Origin: Rozella allomycis CSF55
Lineage: Eukaryota; Rozellomycota
NCBI GenBank assembly: GCA_000442015.1
Contig: KE561209.1
Location: 100,353 to 164,352, forward strand
Length of the DNA stretch: 64,000 nt
Reading direction: 5' to 3'
The notes under the pieces: generated by a model
What the model was told of the DNA's origin: nothing
What the model saw: only the letters and a program-made list of their open reading frames with translations
Databases searched by the model: none
Part shown: one piece after another, positions 32,577 through 45,053 of the stretch
How positions within the stretch are numbered: position 1 is the first letter of the stretch
Layout: each line of letters begins with the position of its first letter
Program-made: the position numbers and the translations under genes

Positions 32577-33575
32577 ATGCCCATTGATAGGACTCAGGAA
32601 CTTCATAATTACAACAAGAGAGGAAATAGGAATTCTTATAAAAAATTCAGTCCAAATACCAGCGATCGATCCTTTGATATAGAGATGGGTGTAATCGGCG
32701 ACAATAGCCAAGATTTGTTTTTCAAAGAAATAGAAGGAATTAGAGCATCAATAACAAAAATCACAAGATATACTGATGATTTAAAACGATTGCACACCCA
32801 AGCTTTGACAACATTATACGCTGACGATGGTGCAAGAGCAAACAGGGATATAGAAGAATTAACAATCCGAATAACAGAAATATCAAATTCAGTACGAAGG
32901 AAATTGAAAAAGATTGGCGCTGAAAATGAACAAATGGCCAATAATGTATCAAAAGGAAATGCGAATTTAAGGATTCGTACAAATCAAGTAGCTCAGTTGT
33001 CAAAAAAGTTTATGGATGTCATGAGAAACTATCAGCAGGTTCAAACAGAAAACAAGCAAAAGCATATACAGCAACTTGAAAGACAATATAAAATCGTCAG
33101 GCCAGATGCAACACAGGAGGAGTTGGAAAAGCTTAGGGAACAACAAGGAAGTTCTTTAATGTCACAGCAAATATTTACTATCACTAATGTAGATGATGCA
33201 CGAGAACTTTTAGATGACATGCAAGAAAGGCACAATGAGATTATGGTGCTAGAGAAATCCATGCTAGAGTTACATCAACTGTTTATGGATATCTCATTGT
33301 TAATTGATCAACAAGGAGACATGATAAACACCATTGAATCACAGGTTGAGCAAGCTACTGAATATACCTCTAATGCGGTCGTGCAACTGAAATCTGCTGT
33401 AGAACATCAAAAGAGTGTCAGAAAGAAGAAATGGTACCTCTTAATATTCTTCTTGATTATTTTAGCCATAGGTGGAGTGCTTCTATGGTTTTATGTAATC
33501 CAACCATTTTTGAATCAAAGGAATAGTCAATCTTCAAACATTAAAACAGGACAAAATACAATAGTTAACAACTGA
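32577..33575 (+). CDS. Syntaxin (Qa-SNARE), Sso1/plasma-membrane type
   Basis: Target-membrane SNARE for exocytic vesicle fusion. Single exon, 332 residues. Seen: N-terminal Habc three-helix region (about residues 45-170), a SNARE motif (about 210-270) with QERHNEIMVLEKSMLELHQL, the central zero-layer Gln in FMDISLLIDQQGDMINTIES, then a basic KKKW and a C-terminal membrane anchor (WYLLIFFLIILAIGGVLLWF). A 20-residue tail after the anchor is unusual. The stop is 4 bp from the stop of the convergent coiled-coil gene. Confidence 0.92.
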   Translation: MPIDRTQELHNYNKRGNRNSYKKFSPNTSDRSFDIEMGVIGDNSQDLFFKEIEGIRASITKITRYTDDLKRLHTQALTTLYADDGARANRDIEELTIRITEISNSVRRKLKKIGAENEQMANNVSKGNANLRIRTNQVAQLSKKFMDVMRNYQQVQTENKQKHIQQLERQYKIVRPDATQEELEKLREQQGSSLMSQQIFTITNVDDARELLDDMQERHNEIMVLEKSMLELHQLFMDISLLIDQQGDMINTIESQVEQATEYTSNAVVQLKSAVEHQKSVRKKKWYLLIFFLIILAIGGVLLWFYVIQPFLNQRNSQSSNIKTGQNTIVNN

Positions 33576-33579
33576 TTGT

Positions 33580-34482
33580 TTATTTATGATTGTTTATTTG
33601 ATAAAGGACTGTTTTTAAATATTTCTTTTTCAACCTTTTATATTTTTCTTTAATATCTTCATCATCCTTTTTAATGATATCATTTGCAACTGCATGGGAC
33701 TCTATTATCTTCCCCATAACCCTCTGCCTTGTAGGGCTAACACTTTTTCTTTTATCCACAAGCCCTTCTTCAATTAATTCTATTCTCTCCTTTTCCCATT
33801 TCTCTTTATCGGCTGCTCTTGCTTTTTCTAGCGACAATCTTAAATCCTTTTCAGTTTTAACATTAATTTCACATTCTTTAATTTCATTTTGTAATTCTTC
33901 AATTTTTCTAGCCAACTGATGCTCATTTTCTTGCAACTTGCCAATGACTAGACCATTCTCGTGAATTTGCTTCTTCAATCGTGAATTCTCCATTTTCAAT
34001 TCCTCTATTTGTGTCTGATATTCAGTCTCAAATGAAGAAAATTTCTCAGCTGCTTCCATTTCGATTTTCCTCGCCAAATCTCTCTCTTGAACCAATTTGT
34101 TGAATAATTCACTTTGCAAAAGTTCTCTTTCAACCCATTTTGACTTTTCTTCTTCATGACAATTAGAAATGGATATTAGTTCTCTCTCCAGACTTTTTAT
34201 GATCTCGTCTTTCTTAATGTCACTCTCATATATTTTCGGCGTATCGGCACTTTGCAGACGATTCCTAAGCTTCTTAATTTAGTAAAAGTGAATTACCTCT
34301 TTAATTTCACTTTCATAGTAATCTCTTATTTCATTTTCCCTAGCAAGGAATTCATTGCGTTGTTCATCTAATAAACAGAGGTGTTGATTTTGGATAAATT
34401 GTATTGTTTTCTCATGACTTTCAGATATTTTTTTGATATGATTACAGAGCTCTAATATTCGATCTGTTTCGGTTTCATCCAT
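33580..34482 (-). CDS. Coiled-coil protein of unknown function
   Basis: Two exons (MDETETDRILELCNHIKKIS... and the main exon) joined by an intron of about 24 nt near 34280 (gtaattcacttttactaaattaag). Almost the whole protein, about 290 residues, is heptad-type coiled coil rich in Glu, Lys and Leu (ELKMENSRLKKQIHENGLVI and similar). Near the C-terminus KRKSVSPTRQRVMG is a possible phosphorylation site. No family recognised; such proteins are often centrosomal, vesicle-tethering or cytoskeletal. Confidence 0.65.
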
Positions 34483-34764
34483 TGTTTTGACTTTTTCAAA
34501 AATTTCAACGTCAAGTTAAGGCACGACAAAATCATAAAAAATACTTAATCTGTAATCATTATCAAGCATAATATAATTATTTCGGTAATGTGACTTGTTA
34601 GATTATAAAAGGGACTAGATTCATACAAAAACCAATTGGAAAACTTCATAACTTTATCGAATATATTTTAGAAATATGAAGATAGTTCTGTTCTTAGTGC
34701 ATTACCACACATTAGGTAATTTAGTGCAACGACTGGTGACCCCTGTTCATACTTGCTCAATACA

Positions 34765-36744
34765 ATGATGTTGAGATTGACCAGAATTGCTACATCGCGC
34801 GCAGCTACTTTCCGTCCCACTTGGATTCCCAAGAGAAATTTTATTATTGCTCCACCTAAAAACGAACATGTCTACAACATTGCATTATTTGTAATGGTAA
34901 ACTGCACAACTATTTTATTATAGGGATTTGGATTGGCATATTTTGCTGGATCACGTAAATGAAACAAATAATATTTACTAAATAGTTAGCTTTGGGCCCC
35001 AATTAGAAGTTTTAGTGAATGCTCATCAAAAGGCAAAAGAACTTGAAACGGAGGAAGCTGCGAAAAAAGAAGCCTTACAACTTGAATTAAACGATTCTTC
35101 TTCTTATTCGATTGATTCATCTTCTAATCAAGACCATGAATTATCATCAACACCTCTTGAATCTGATCATAGCCCATCCCCTATTGACGAGGCTGAAAGT
35201 TCGAGCAATGAGATTGAAAATAATATTCAAACGAAAATACCTCAAATTAGAACTACTTTTAGAGCGAAATATGTCCTTGTTGGAGGAGGTACGGCCGCTT
35301 ACTCTGCGTATGAGACGATTAAGAAACATGAGCCAAATGCCGATGTAATCCTACTTGAGTTTTATTATTAAGGTTCTTATTGTATCTAAAGAGGATCTCC
35401 CGCCCTACACACGCCCACCATTGTCAAAAGAACTTTGGTTTTCTGATGATTCTCTTGCGGAATCTCTCCAATATAAAGACTGGAATGGAAAAAACAAAAA
35501 GTAAATCTCGCACAACTAAGTCTTAGCGTACTTTACAAGAGTAAGGCGGATTATGAAACGGAGGGCACCAAATTGATACTTGGGAGGGAGGCTGTAAAGA
35601 TGCATCCTGACAGAAATCTCATTGAGTTAAACGATGGATCATACATTATATACCAAAAGCTTCTTATTGCGACAGGAGGATCACCAAGAAATCCAGAGTT
35701 CCTGCAAAATCTATCACCAACAACGATGGAGAAGGTTAGTATGTACAGAGGGGTAACATGACTTTTGTGTGTCCAATAGTTAAATGATTATCAAAAAATT
35801 AGGAAACTTGTGAAAGAAGGCAAAGAGATCGCCATCATTGGCGGCGGATTTCTTGGAAGTGAACTTTCTTGTGCTATTGCAAATGAGCGTAAAATATGAA
35901 TTTCATATTAAAAGAACGCAAACTAAACGGCCCATCAAGGGTAACACAAATATACCCAGAGGAAGGAAACATGTCAAACATTTTCCCGAGATACTTGTCG
36001 AATTGGACGAAAAATCAGTTAGAAAAATGTAACAGTTAATATCAAGTCTTATTGATAGTTGGTGTGAATATCAAAAGTGAATGCTCTGTGAAAAAATTGG
36101 CGGTTGATGAGAATGAAGGAAAAGTGACAATTAAGACAAACAAAGAAGACATCAAGGCTGATCATGTAATTGTAGCTGCAGGAATTGAGCCAAATGTTAG
36201 TTTGGGGGAATCTGGAAATTTAGAAATCGATGAAGTGAATGGAGGTATCGTAGTTAACAAGGAGCTCTCGGCAACAAGCAATGTGTGGATAGCCGGGGAT
36301 GTTTGTTCATATCATGATGTAGTTTTAGGAAGAAGAAGAGTCGAGCATTATGAACATGCTGTTTATTCTGGGCAAGTAGCCGCCAAGAACATGATGGGAT
36401 TCAAGGACGAATATACTCATCAGCCAATGTTTTGGAGTGATTTGGGTCCAGAAATAAGTTATGAAGCGGTGGGAACTCTTGATAGTAAAATGATGACTGT
36501 TTCTGTGTGGGCTAAAGAAACTGAAGGAGAAGAAAAATTTGACCGGGGTCTAGTATTCTATTTGAAGAATGATGTAATCACCGGATTGCTACTGTTTAAT
36601 TTACCGAATAGGATATCGTTAGCTAGGAAAATCATTAAATCGAGAATGAATAGCAAAGATATTGAAAAGGTGGCGAACGCGTTTGAAATCCATGAGCCTA
36701 GAAATCCCAATGTGAAGACTGAAGAAATGGAAAGTAGCAATTGA
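34765..36744 (+). CDS. AIFM1: Apoptosis-inducing factor-like mitochondrial oxidoreductase
   Basis: FAD/NADH oxidoreductase of the mitochondrial intermembrane space. Seen: presequence [20 protein letters not shown], a membrane segment [16 protein letters not shown], a Ser/Glu-rich spacer, FAD fold [38 protein letters not shown] (strong AIF1 signature), [23 protein letters not shown] fold [87 protein letters not shown], and [15 protein letters not shown]. The C-terminal AIF domain is present. Eight or so introns, mostly 25-30 nt. Convergent with importin-beta, 42 bp between stops. Confidence 0.9.
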
Positions 36745-36786
36745 AGAAAAAGTTATTTAATAAAGTATATTTGAGTATAAATTAAT

Positions 36787-39529
36787 TTATTTTTGAATTT
36801 TTTTAATGACATTGAGAGCGTATTTTGCCAAACTTTTAGTAGAGGAAGAAAAGCTTGAATTTTTGTCGGCAAATTTGCAAAAGTCTAGAATCCATTTTTC
36901 TGCATAGAGAGATGCAACTTGAGGGCCTAGAACGTCAGCCATGTCACCCAAGAGGCCAAGAGCGGCTTTGGTTGTAGATTCAGGTCTATGAGCATCGTTT
37001 ATAACGGTGTGGATGAATTGAAGAATGTTAGGAACAGAAGATAGGAGACATTGACTATTTTGGGCCAAGCCTCTAAAGATTGAAGAAAATGAACCCATGA
37101 TAGTTTCATGCATTTGAACGATGTAATCAAATTCATCAGGATCTGAAACATCAACTTCAATAGAAGAGATTGCATGGAAAAGAACATTTTGAACAGACTC
37201 AAAGTATTTAGAAAATGAAGATTCAATTGAAACGGCAATATCGCCAAAAATGCCAAAGACTAAAGTTTTAGTTTGTCTTTCAACATTTGGATCTTGCAGA
37301 ATAATCCAGAGCGAGTTCATGAAGTTATCGCAATAAGAAGAGAATTCTTGACCAAGAAAAGTAGCAATGTCACCAACAAGAGCAACAGAAGAAAGCAAAG
37401 TCTAAAAAACAATCAAAAATCAAATAATTTACTTGTTGATCATCGTGACTGCCCATAACGTTTAAGAGAATTGGATTCAAGGCAACCATGTACCTATTAA
37501 AAGAACCTTCGACCACGCCACAAATTTCTTTTATGACATTTAGAATATCATCAGCCACAGTTGTATTTTTAGAACAAGAAAGAATGTTTAAAAGTAAAGT
37601 CATCAATTGATCAGCAACTGGAACCATCTTTTTGCCCAACCTTTTCACGAGTGCATCAATAACTGATAAAATGTTAGATTGAACTTCACTTAATGAATCA
37701 TCAACTGAAACATTTTGATGTTGAAGTGTAAAATTTAAATGTTCCAACATCAAATTTGTTAATGAAACCAAGCCTTCAGAACAATCATTAGCACTTGCTG
37801 ATACAAAACAGCTTAGAGCATAATGTAAAGAAAGTTTAAAGTTTGAATCGTTTTGTTCTTGTTTTTGAACTAGATTTAAAAATATTTGAACAAATGGATT
37901 GAAAAATGGTGAAAGATCATTTGTTTGATCTGTTTCAGCTGTTTCCGAATATTCGGAACATAGATTAGCAATTGCAAAGGCGCAGTTTGTGGCTATTCTT
38001 CTTTTGTCATTTAAATGATCAATCAAACATTTCATAACAGATTGAACCTTTGCAGTGTCAAAGAACGCAACATAATTCTTCATAATCTCACCAACAGTCC
38101 AAGCAACTGAATCTCTAACATCAGCTGATGGATCATTCATCAAATCTAAAAGAACTGGAAGTGCCTATCAATCTTTAAATATTTTCTTACATTTCTCAAG
38201 AAATCTGTAAACAAGGGGCTTTCAATATTTCCTTCAGCCATTGTTCCCAAAGCCATAACTGCTGCTTCCTTTTGATGCCAATCGGGGCTTGTGATATAAG
38301 TTTGAATAAAGTTTAAAATTGTGTTATCTTCCAATAAATCTTTTCCAACGCAATGTGCTAAAAATCCAAGACACGTGGCAGCAGACATAGCCACATTCCA
38401 CTCATCTTCATCTGCATCTTCTTCCTGTTGAGTTAAAAGAATAAGCAAAACTGGAACAATTTCTCTACTGCCAATACGAGCAAAGTTTTCAATCTCAAAC
38501 GATCTTTCACTCAAGTCGATTTCAACTTCACAAACTGTCGTCCAAAATTCAATCGCCTGCAATGCCAAACTTACATTGTTGCTTTTCATCGCGTTGATTG
38601 AAGCTTTATACAATCCAGCCTTGTCAATTCAAACCATCTTTTCTTACTTGCATATAGCCACTCATGTGTTCATAATACAATTGCATTATTTTCACCAAAC
38701 ATTCAAAGGCTGACACACATATTTCCCCATCATTAGATTGTGCCGCTTCAAATACAACCTTCATTATATAATCTCTTTCCCCTTGGTGGTTAAAGTTCTC
38801 TTCAGCAAATTCTAATGAATTGTAGAGTGCATTCAACGATGCCTTTCTAATTACACTAGATGGCTCCTCCACTCTGGCACCCTGAAATATTGCAGTCATC
38901 AAATTATTAGAATACACTTTAATAGCATCGGAATCAACTTGTTCACAAATAAATCCAATTGCTTCCATAGTCGCCTTTTTCCTATTCACATCACTCTCTG
39001 GTGAACTCATGTAATTGACCAACGTTGGCACAAGCTCACTCCACTCGTTTCTTGGTAATTCAATGTTTGCTATCGCTTCAACAACCTCTTATCAAACTTT
39101 TCAGCCTCTTACTTGCGCTGCTGTAGTCCCAACCATACTTTCTTTAGCACCAAGGGCCATCAATGCACCCATTTTAATCTGGCTTTTAACTCCAGCATCC
39201 AAATTAATCCACTTGTTTATCATTTCCTCTCTTCTTTCCACTTCCTACCTTTTTCAAATTACTCCAAATTTACTTTGGCTTTCATAGTGTTCTTCAAAGC
39301 TATACCAGCGGCACTCCTAACTATAGACTCACTTGTCTCATTTGTTAACTGTTGCGATAACATCATTAAATACATCGACTATTACAAATCTATTGTATCC
39401 TTACAAAATTTTCTCTAGACGCATTCTCAAGCGCTCTAGTCGCTTCTTCTCTTACGTTTTGTACTATACTTGCCTTTTTTAGTGTTTACCTGGCGAGAGT
39501 GTGTTGATCAGGAGTTGCCCAAATTCCAT
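36787..39529 (-). CDS. KAP95: Importin beta-1 (Kap95-type karyopherin)
   Basis: Nuclear import receptor built of HEAT repeats. Start at 39529, MEFGQLLINTLSP, matches Kap95 (AEFAQLLENSILSPD). Further: NVREEATRALENASRENF, MINKWINLDAGVKSQIKMGA, VVEAIANIELPRNEWSELVP, ATMEAIGFICEQVD, VIRKASLNALYNSLEFAEEN, GERDYIMKVVFEAAQSND, the acidic loop QQEEDADEDEWNVAMSAATC, DWHQKEAAVMALGTMAEGNI, DPSADVRDSVAWTVGEIM, and near the end MHETIMGSFSSIFRGLAQ. The 5' third is broken by several short introns; the rest by two or three. Size (about 850 residues) is normal for the family. Confidence 0.93.
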
Positions 39530-39642
39530 GCCTAAGACCAGGGTGTGAAAATGCAAAAGAGCAACATCCAATCTCACAAAATAAAAGGCTATTCAATTAT
39601 TATTATGATAAAAACGATAAAATTTATTTAAATATTTTACAT

Positions 39643-40042
39643 CTAGAATATGTGCTTTTCTTTCTCGAATTTCTTCAACATATTCACGCAATTGAATACT
39701 AATTCCATCTTTCTTTTTAGATACCGATTGCTGAAAAATTGTTCGCAGGTCAAATCACACATGCTCTGGCATCGCAGTATTTGAAAGAGAATAGTAATGA
39801 ATTGCTTGTCGTTAAACTTTTCTGCGAGCAATAGTTTTGGAAAATTTTTGGTAATATACATGGTGAAAGAACTGTTCGCGCTATAAAAGATGTGATGGAG
39901 TATGGGTAGAAATACAATAGGTGAAGCGGCAGCCAATCTAAAAATATCGATACTTTTCCGTGCTATACTCTGATTTTAATATTTTATGCTTGTAGCCGAC
40001 ATAAAGTAATTCTTTTGAGAACTTGTTCAGTTCCACTTCCAT
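39643..40042 (-). CDS. CEP44-domain protein
   Basis: About 125 residues corresponding to the N-terminal CEP44 domain, which in animals binds microtubules and joins centriole assembly. Seen: MEVELNKFSKELLYVGYKHK, LAAASPIVFLPILHHIFYSA (CEP44: GDPAASLPIISYSFTSYS), FTMYITKNFPKLLLAEKFND, QILRCQSMCDLTCEQFFSNR, LKRKMELVFNCVNMLKK. A small irregularity at about 39950 (a 16-nt gap between frames) is unresolved. Presence fits an organism that makes centrioles and flagella (zoospores). Confidence 0.65.
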
Positions 40043-40095
40043 TTCAGATATTTTGGAATAATCAACAACGTTTTTTTTGAAATTTATTAAACAAT

Positions 40096-41135
40096 TTATA
40101 CATCATCATTATTATTCATTAAATGTAGATATGCCGGCTGTCCAGTGCTTGATGGGAATGACAATCTTTGTTGGGATTCCATGGATTGGTTCATGTTCAG
40201 TAAATAAACCCCGCAAAATGTTACAAAAAATCCACAAAAAATCGAAAGCACTTTCACCGGGTCTCTCTCGTTGAATCCTTCAAATAAAAGAACCGATGCC
40301 AAGATAGTTGCTGTTGTAAAGAATACATAGTATATAGGAGTCACTACAGAAGTACTGAATATATCCAAAGCTTTGTTTAAATAAGTAATCTGAATCAAAA
40401 TAAAAACTCCCACGGTAATAAGAATTATATACGTCGACACAAAAAGAAATTGATTTTTTCCTTCAAAAGTTAGTTTTAGCGATATTCCCAGTGCTTTAGA
40501 AGACATCACCAACAAAGACCCAATAAGTGAGCATATGGAAATATATACCAATGGAGTGCGCCGACCATACTTTACTGAAAGTTTTCTGATCGCATAGAAG
40601 CAATATGTGATACAACTTAGTGAATACAATAAAAAGCCTTAATTTCCAACTATGAAAATATAAACCTGGTTTAAATGCTGCTTCTATTATCTCTTGGATT
40701 GAGCTAACTTGTTTCTCTTCAGGTGCATGAAGAATCTTAACTCTAGGCTTAAGAAAAATACATTACAATAATAACTGCACCTAGCAAACATAAAACACAT
40801 CCTACTCTTCCGGCTTTGTCTAATCTTTCATGCAAGAAAGTTGTCGCAAGTAACGATGATATCAAAACCGACAGCCCCCCTAATGGTGTCACGAGAATAG
40901 CGGGTGCAAAAGTATAGGCTGCAAAATTTGCGAGCTCTCCAAAAACCACTTGTGCCAGAAAATCCATACATTTACTTGTTAGTAAACCAATCCACCACAT
41001 CCTGGATCGCAAGTATGCAAACCCATCACCATTGCCATCACTGGATATCAGGCCTTTCTTTGTAATTATGAAGCTCACTCCTATAAAAAAACTAGAAGAT
41101 ACAGCTAATATTAAGCCTATGTATTTATCTTCCAT
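40096..41135 (-). CDS. NIPA-type magnesium transporter
   Basis: Membrane protein of the NIPA/DUF803 family that carries Mg2+ and related ions. Start at 41135: MEDKYIGLILAVSSSFFIGV then SFIITKKGL, as in NIPA1/2. Further: WWIGLLTSKCMDFLAQVVFG, ANFAAYTFAPAILVTPLGGL, SVLISSLLATTFLHERLDKA, GRVGCVLCLLGAVIIV, YLNKALDIFSTSVVTPIYYV, FFTTATILASVLLFEGF and GFFVTFCGVYLL. About nine membrane segments. An intron region at about 40640-40750 needs short-intron removal. It starts 31 bp after the stop of GDT1 on the same strand. Confidence 0.88.
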
Positions 41136-41166
41136 TAAAGAAATTTGGGATTTATTTTTATCACTT

Positions 41167-41962
41167 TCAAACAATGAAAGCAAAGAGTATAAACAAAAAT
41201 CCTCCAATGAAAGTAACTTAAACTACATAAAAGATATAAATTTACGAGTTTTTGTTGAAATCTTAGTAGCCAAAATCCGACCTCCAATAACCGCCAAAAA
41301 TGTACATATTCCATGACCGAGCAATGTCCCAAATATAATTATAAGATAGCCCTTTTGAATAGTAAAAAAATCATTACTTGCGATGCGGCCATAGCGAATG
41401 TTGTAATTTGTGATCGGTCACCCCATTCCGCCATAATTGTCAAAGTAAAAACCTCCATGAATAATGAAGCTGCATCCCTAAACATGGTATTTTGAGGCGG
41501 CTTTTCACCTCCCTCGATTTTTGTCAGCATGTTAGTGGTGTCTTTCATTTCCAATTCGTTTCTCACAGATTCCATTTCTTCCTGTGCTTCATTGTAGCTC
41601 ATGTAATATGCCTCGTAGAGCATGTTAAAGCCGAATATAATAAAAGTAAATGTAGCGCACCATTTCACATACTTTTCTGATATCAAAGTCGGCAAAGTTG
41701 TGCCCAGTGCCACTGACAGTAAGGTCATTATTATTAAAGCGCTATATGACGAGGCGAAAACCAAAAGCCTGGAATGTTTCATTGCCATTATCGCAGCAAT
41801 GAAGAATGTTTTGTCTCCGATCTCAGAAACCATGATCATCAAAATGTTAGCGAAAAAAGCCTGCAATGATGAAGTGGACTTCTTTTCAATCAAAGAAACA
41901 CTTTGAGACAGTACATTGGGGGTAAATAGAAAGTACACAAATATGGTTCCAAATTTCAACAT
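41167..41962 (-). CDS. GDT1: GDT1/TMEM165-type Golgi Ca2+/Mn2+ transporter
   Basis: Golgi cation transporter of the UPF0016 family, needed for glycosylation. Start at 41962 gives a signal-like segment, MLKFGTIFVYFLFTPNVLSQ. The two family signatures are complete: MVSEIGDKTFFIAAIMAMKH (E-x-G-D-K-T/S) and TIMAEWGDRSQITTFAMAAS. After two short introns (27-29 nt) the last exons give QGYLIIIFGTLLGHGICTF, GGRILATKIS and TFIGGFLFILFAFIV. Divergent from PIG-C with 45 bp between start codons. Confidence 0.92.
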
Positions 41963-42007
41963 TTTCTGAAATTTGAATGAGCACGATATTCAATTATTGC
42001 CCAATTG

Positions 42008-43006
42008 ATGGCAGAAAATTTTCGGAAAATGAAGATATTTGCCCCCTTTGTAACTATAAAAGGTATTGTAGGGTTTGACGATAGTTTAGGAATAAAATCA
42101 AGGAGGGGCCCCTGAATGTTCGAATAAAGAAACCTTGGAGAAAGCTATTATACATCAAACAAGGTTACGTAATTATACCAGGAGTTCTTTTTTTAGCCTG
42201 ATAACTATGTTGATTCTTCATTTCTCGAAGAAATGCAAAAGAATGGTACTATTTACCAACATTATTTGCAAAGTTAATGTTAGAACTTACGACTACATGT
42301 CGCTCGTAATCAATTCAGGCTTAATAACATTGCAAATATCATCTATAATGATTTTCTTGGGAGTCTTTACTCATCTATATTCGGGCACAATAACACCGAA
42401 CGGTGTAGCCATATTTTCATTTGTCTCGAGTATTTTTGGTTATTTTATTTGGATTTACAACACTCCCCAGTTTTTAAAAAGAGGTAATAGCGATACAAGG
42501 TTAAGATAGCCAATAATGAAAACTATAAAGAAATTGTCATGTTATTTGCTATAGTACTCGGGCTAACTCCTATTCTAAAAACTTTAACTGAAGATACAAG
42601 TAGCGATACCATCTGGGCTTTTACAATTATTTTGTTTATCACCAATTTGCTATTTTTCGATTACACAACTACGGGAAACGGGATTCAGTTTCCAGCTTCT
42701 GTGTCTGTAAATGCCGCAATATTCGCTTCTGTACTATTAGCTTCTAGACTCCCAACAAAACATCATGTCTTCTCTCTTTGTTCCTACTCTGTTTGTTGGT
42801 TTGTATACTTTCCGATGTTATGCAAAGCTTTAAAAATTAGGTCTCCTAATTTATTCACAATTATTTCTATTTCATCCTTTATCAGTGCTTCTTTGCTGTG
42901 GTTTGGGATTTCAAAGCTCTGCGTTCTCCTGTATTCATCAGTTTTTATGTTTATAACTTTTGTTTGCCCATACTGGTTTATATCTTTACAAAAATATAAA
43001 AAGTAA
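42008..43006 (+). CDS. GPI2: PIG-C / GPI2 subunit of GPI-GlcNAc transferase
   Basis: Membrane subunit of the ER enzyme that starts GPI-anchor synthesis. Seen: KKPWRKLLYIKQ then, after an intron, DNYVDSSFLEEMQKN joined to VNVRTYDYMSLV (PIG-C: KQPYPDNYVDRSFLEELRKN...YDYW), LGLTPILKTLTEDTSSDTIW, SVSVNAAIFASVLLASRLPT, KHHVFSLCSYSVCWFVYFPM. Multiple membrane helices. The first exon is taken from the ATG at 42008 (MAENFRKMKIFAPF) spliced to the next; this start is inferred. Introns of about 28-45 nt. Confidence 0.85.
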
Positions 43007-43129
43007 CATTGGCAATTGTTATTTATAGTGAAATAATTGGGCCATGGGATGAAGCAACTATAATGAAAAAGACCAGAGCAATCGGCTAAGCATAATATAT
43101 AAAGTTTATTTAATATCTAATTTGAACGT

Positions 43130-44433
43130 TTAATACCACAAAGATGCATGACTTCCAAGAGAAGATGAATCAATTGGTCCTCCGCAAACGGACAGAATAT
43201 TTTTAGATGGATTTAAGGACATTGAAAAAATTGCTTGGCAGTCATACCCATCCTTTAATTTAACAAATATAAACCTTTTTACCCGATCAACGTCGAAAAA
43301 TTTGTTTTCTAAAATGCAATTTTTTCTGATGTCAAAGACGCTTATTTCTGGACCTCCTTTACCAATTAGTATATAATCGTCCTTAACTAGCAATGATCTG
43401 ACGCCATAACATGATCGAGACGTTTGGACCATTATTATACTATCGACAATATTTCTTTGTCTCACATCAGTTATGTGCAGGCCCTGCTTTGAGCCAATAA
43501 CCAATGAATTGTGCAATCGTGCGACACAGCAAGTTTCAGTGGCGTTTACATTTATTTTGTGGATCGGTTTTCGATATGAAATACTCTTACTGGTTTGAAT
43601 GTTGTACCATCCCAAATTTTTAAGGTTTGATCTAAGCCAAGGGAAACGAATTTTGCCTGTTTAATAAAATGCAATATACTTGCCTGTCCAATAGCACATA
43701 ATCGCCTTGTTGGACCTTCATGTGCTTTCTTAAGCCCATGTTTTGTAAATTGGTCTTGGTTGGCTTTCCATATACCAATGTTTGAGTCCCTGGATGCTTC
43801 AACCATCAAATGAGATATTTTTACCTGAAATAAAAGTATCACTTGTCAGCCAAACACCATCAAATATTACATCTTCATGAGCCTTATTAATTGGGGAAAT
43901 AATCTTTACTGGAATGGTCTGAATATGTGAGAACATAGGGAAGCTAAGAACAGATAAACAGTTGGAAGTGTATCCACAAGTAATGATAACATCCTGGGTG
44001 GGATTTATTTCCAAAATGTAGTTCCCCCTTCTTTCTTGTAATCTATTTTTCTCGCAACCAGGAATAGGAATTTTAAAGCTCTTTTTGACCTTGTTATTGT
44101 ACAACACAACCTGCATGAGTTGAGCCTGCAGGACTTACACTTTGGCATTTTGTTGAATATAAGATTTGTTCATCATCAATCCATTGACATGAAAAATATT
44201 TATTCAAATTCAATGTATCAATTTCATCTATTTTTTCTAATCTGTCGAAAAAGAATTTGCCGCGAATTTTCTCGTGAAGGCTACTGTTACATAAAGTTAA
44301 AGAAATACTTTTTGGAAGCGTGATAATCTATTCTTCTGTCCAAGATTGTTTCAATTTTGTTTCCCAAAAGCTTTTTTCTTTTCCCTAACGTTAATCGCCA
44401 CTTATTCAATATCCTAGTTAATATGGCGCGCAT
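43130..44433 (-). CDS. DCAF12-like WD40 protein
   Basis: WD40 propeller related to DCAF12, a substrate receptor of CUL4-DDB1 ubiquitin ligases that reads C-terminal degrons. Seen: LNKYFSCQWIDDEQILYSTK (DCAF12: [20 protein letters not shown]), GNYILEINPTQDVIITCGYT, HEDVIFDGVWLTSDTFISG joined by an intron to SRDSNIGIWKAN, LGLDQTLKIWD, RSCYGVRSLLVKDDYILIGK and the end LSVCGGPIDSSSLGSHASLW (family: [20 protein letters not shown]). The start is placed at 44433 (MRAILTRILNKWRLTLGKRK), a basic N-terminus as in DCAF12, but the first intron is not fixed. Confidence 0.8.
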
Positions 44434-45053
44434 TAGTTTTCCAATTACCAGGGCCTAAAATTCGCCAAAATCTGACACGTTAAAAGCGTTATGAAAAGGT
44501 TATAAGAGGTCCAAGGAGTAGTCTTGAAGTTTCCAGCTAAGTATGAAGTCAATTGTAATCTTATAAGGTATCAAGAGTTTAAAACAACATTCTTTACCTT
44601 TTTTATACTCAAGACAGTCTAATTTCATGTGCACCGAAGAAGAAGTTGGGGTGGATATTAAAGAATTCAAGCGAACCGCGCAACTCTACGTGGGAATGAA
44701 AATGCGAAATTCCGTTTACCATTATCGTGCATTCTTAGTGAAGACATAACTATTTGAGGTTAAAGAAGAACTCAATCTAGCCCTTAATCTTTTAGAATTT
44801 CTTCATTGATGAATTGGAAATCTTAAAGTTACTTCCCATATGATTTTACAGGCAAATACCGCAAATATTCTTTAATGACCTTTTAATTGCTACATATATT
44901 TAAGCATGATATTGTTGTATTTAGTTTTTGGAACTACTTTAGTAAATTATTTGCAATATGTTAACCATATAATTTCTTTTATCATCAGTGTTTTTTATGC
45001 AATTTTTGACGAACAAAGTTGTAGATGTTTAATATCTTTGTTTACAAAATTGA
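44434..45053. other. Intergenic stretch of about 620 bp
   Basis: Between the divergent DCAF12-like and RGS-FSP1 genes. A short coding-like stretch on the plus strand (44629-44756, MCTEEEVGVDIKEFKRTAQL) is followed by FEVKEELNLALNLLEFLH and a stop, but the pieces do not join with usual introns and I cannot name them. Otherwise AT-rich, no RNA gene seen. Confidence 0.4.

Noticed and set aside
44500-44870. Possible Elongin C-like gene (FEVKEELNLALNLLEFLH at a stop)
   Set aside because: Only the last helix is suggestive; upstream parts do not join in frame and lack the Elongin/SKP1 core.
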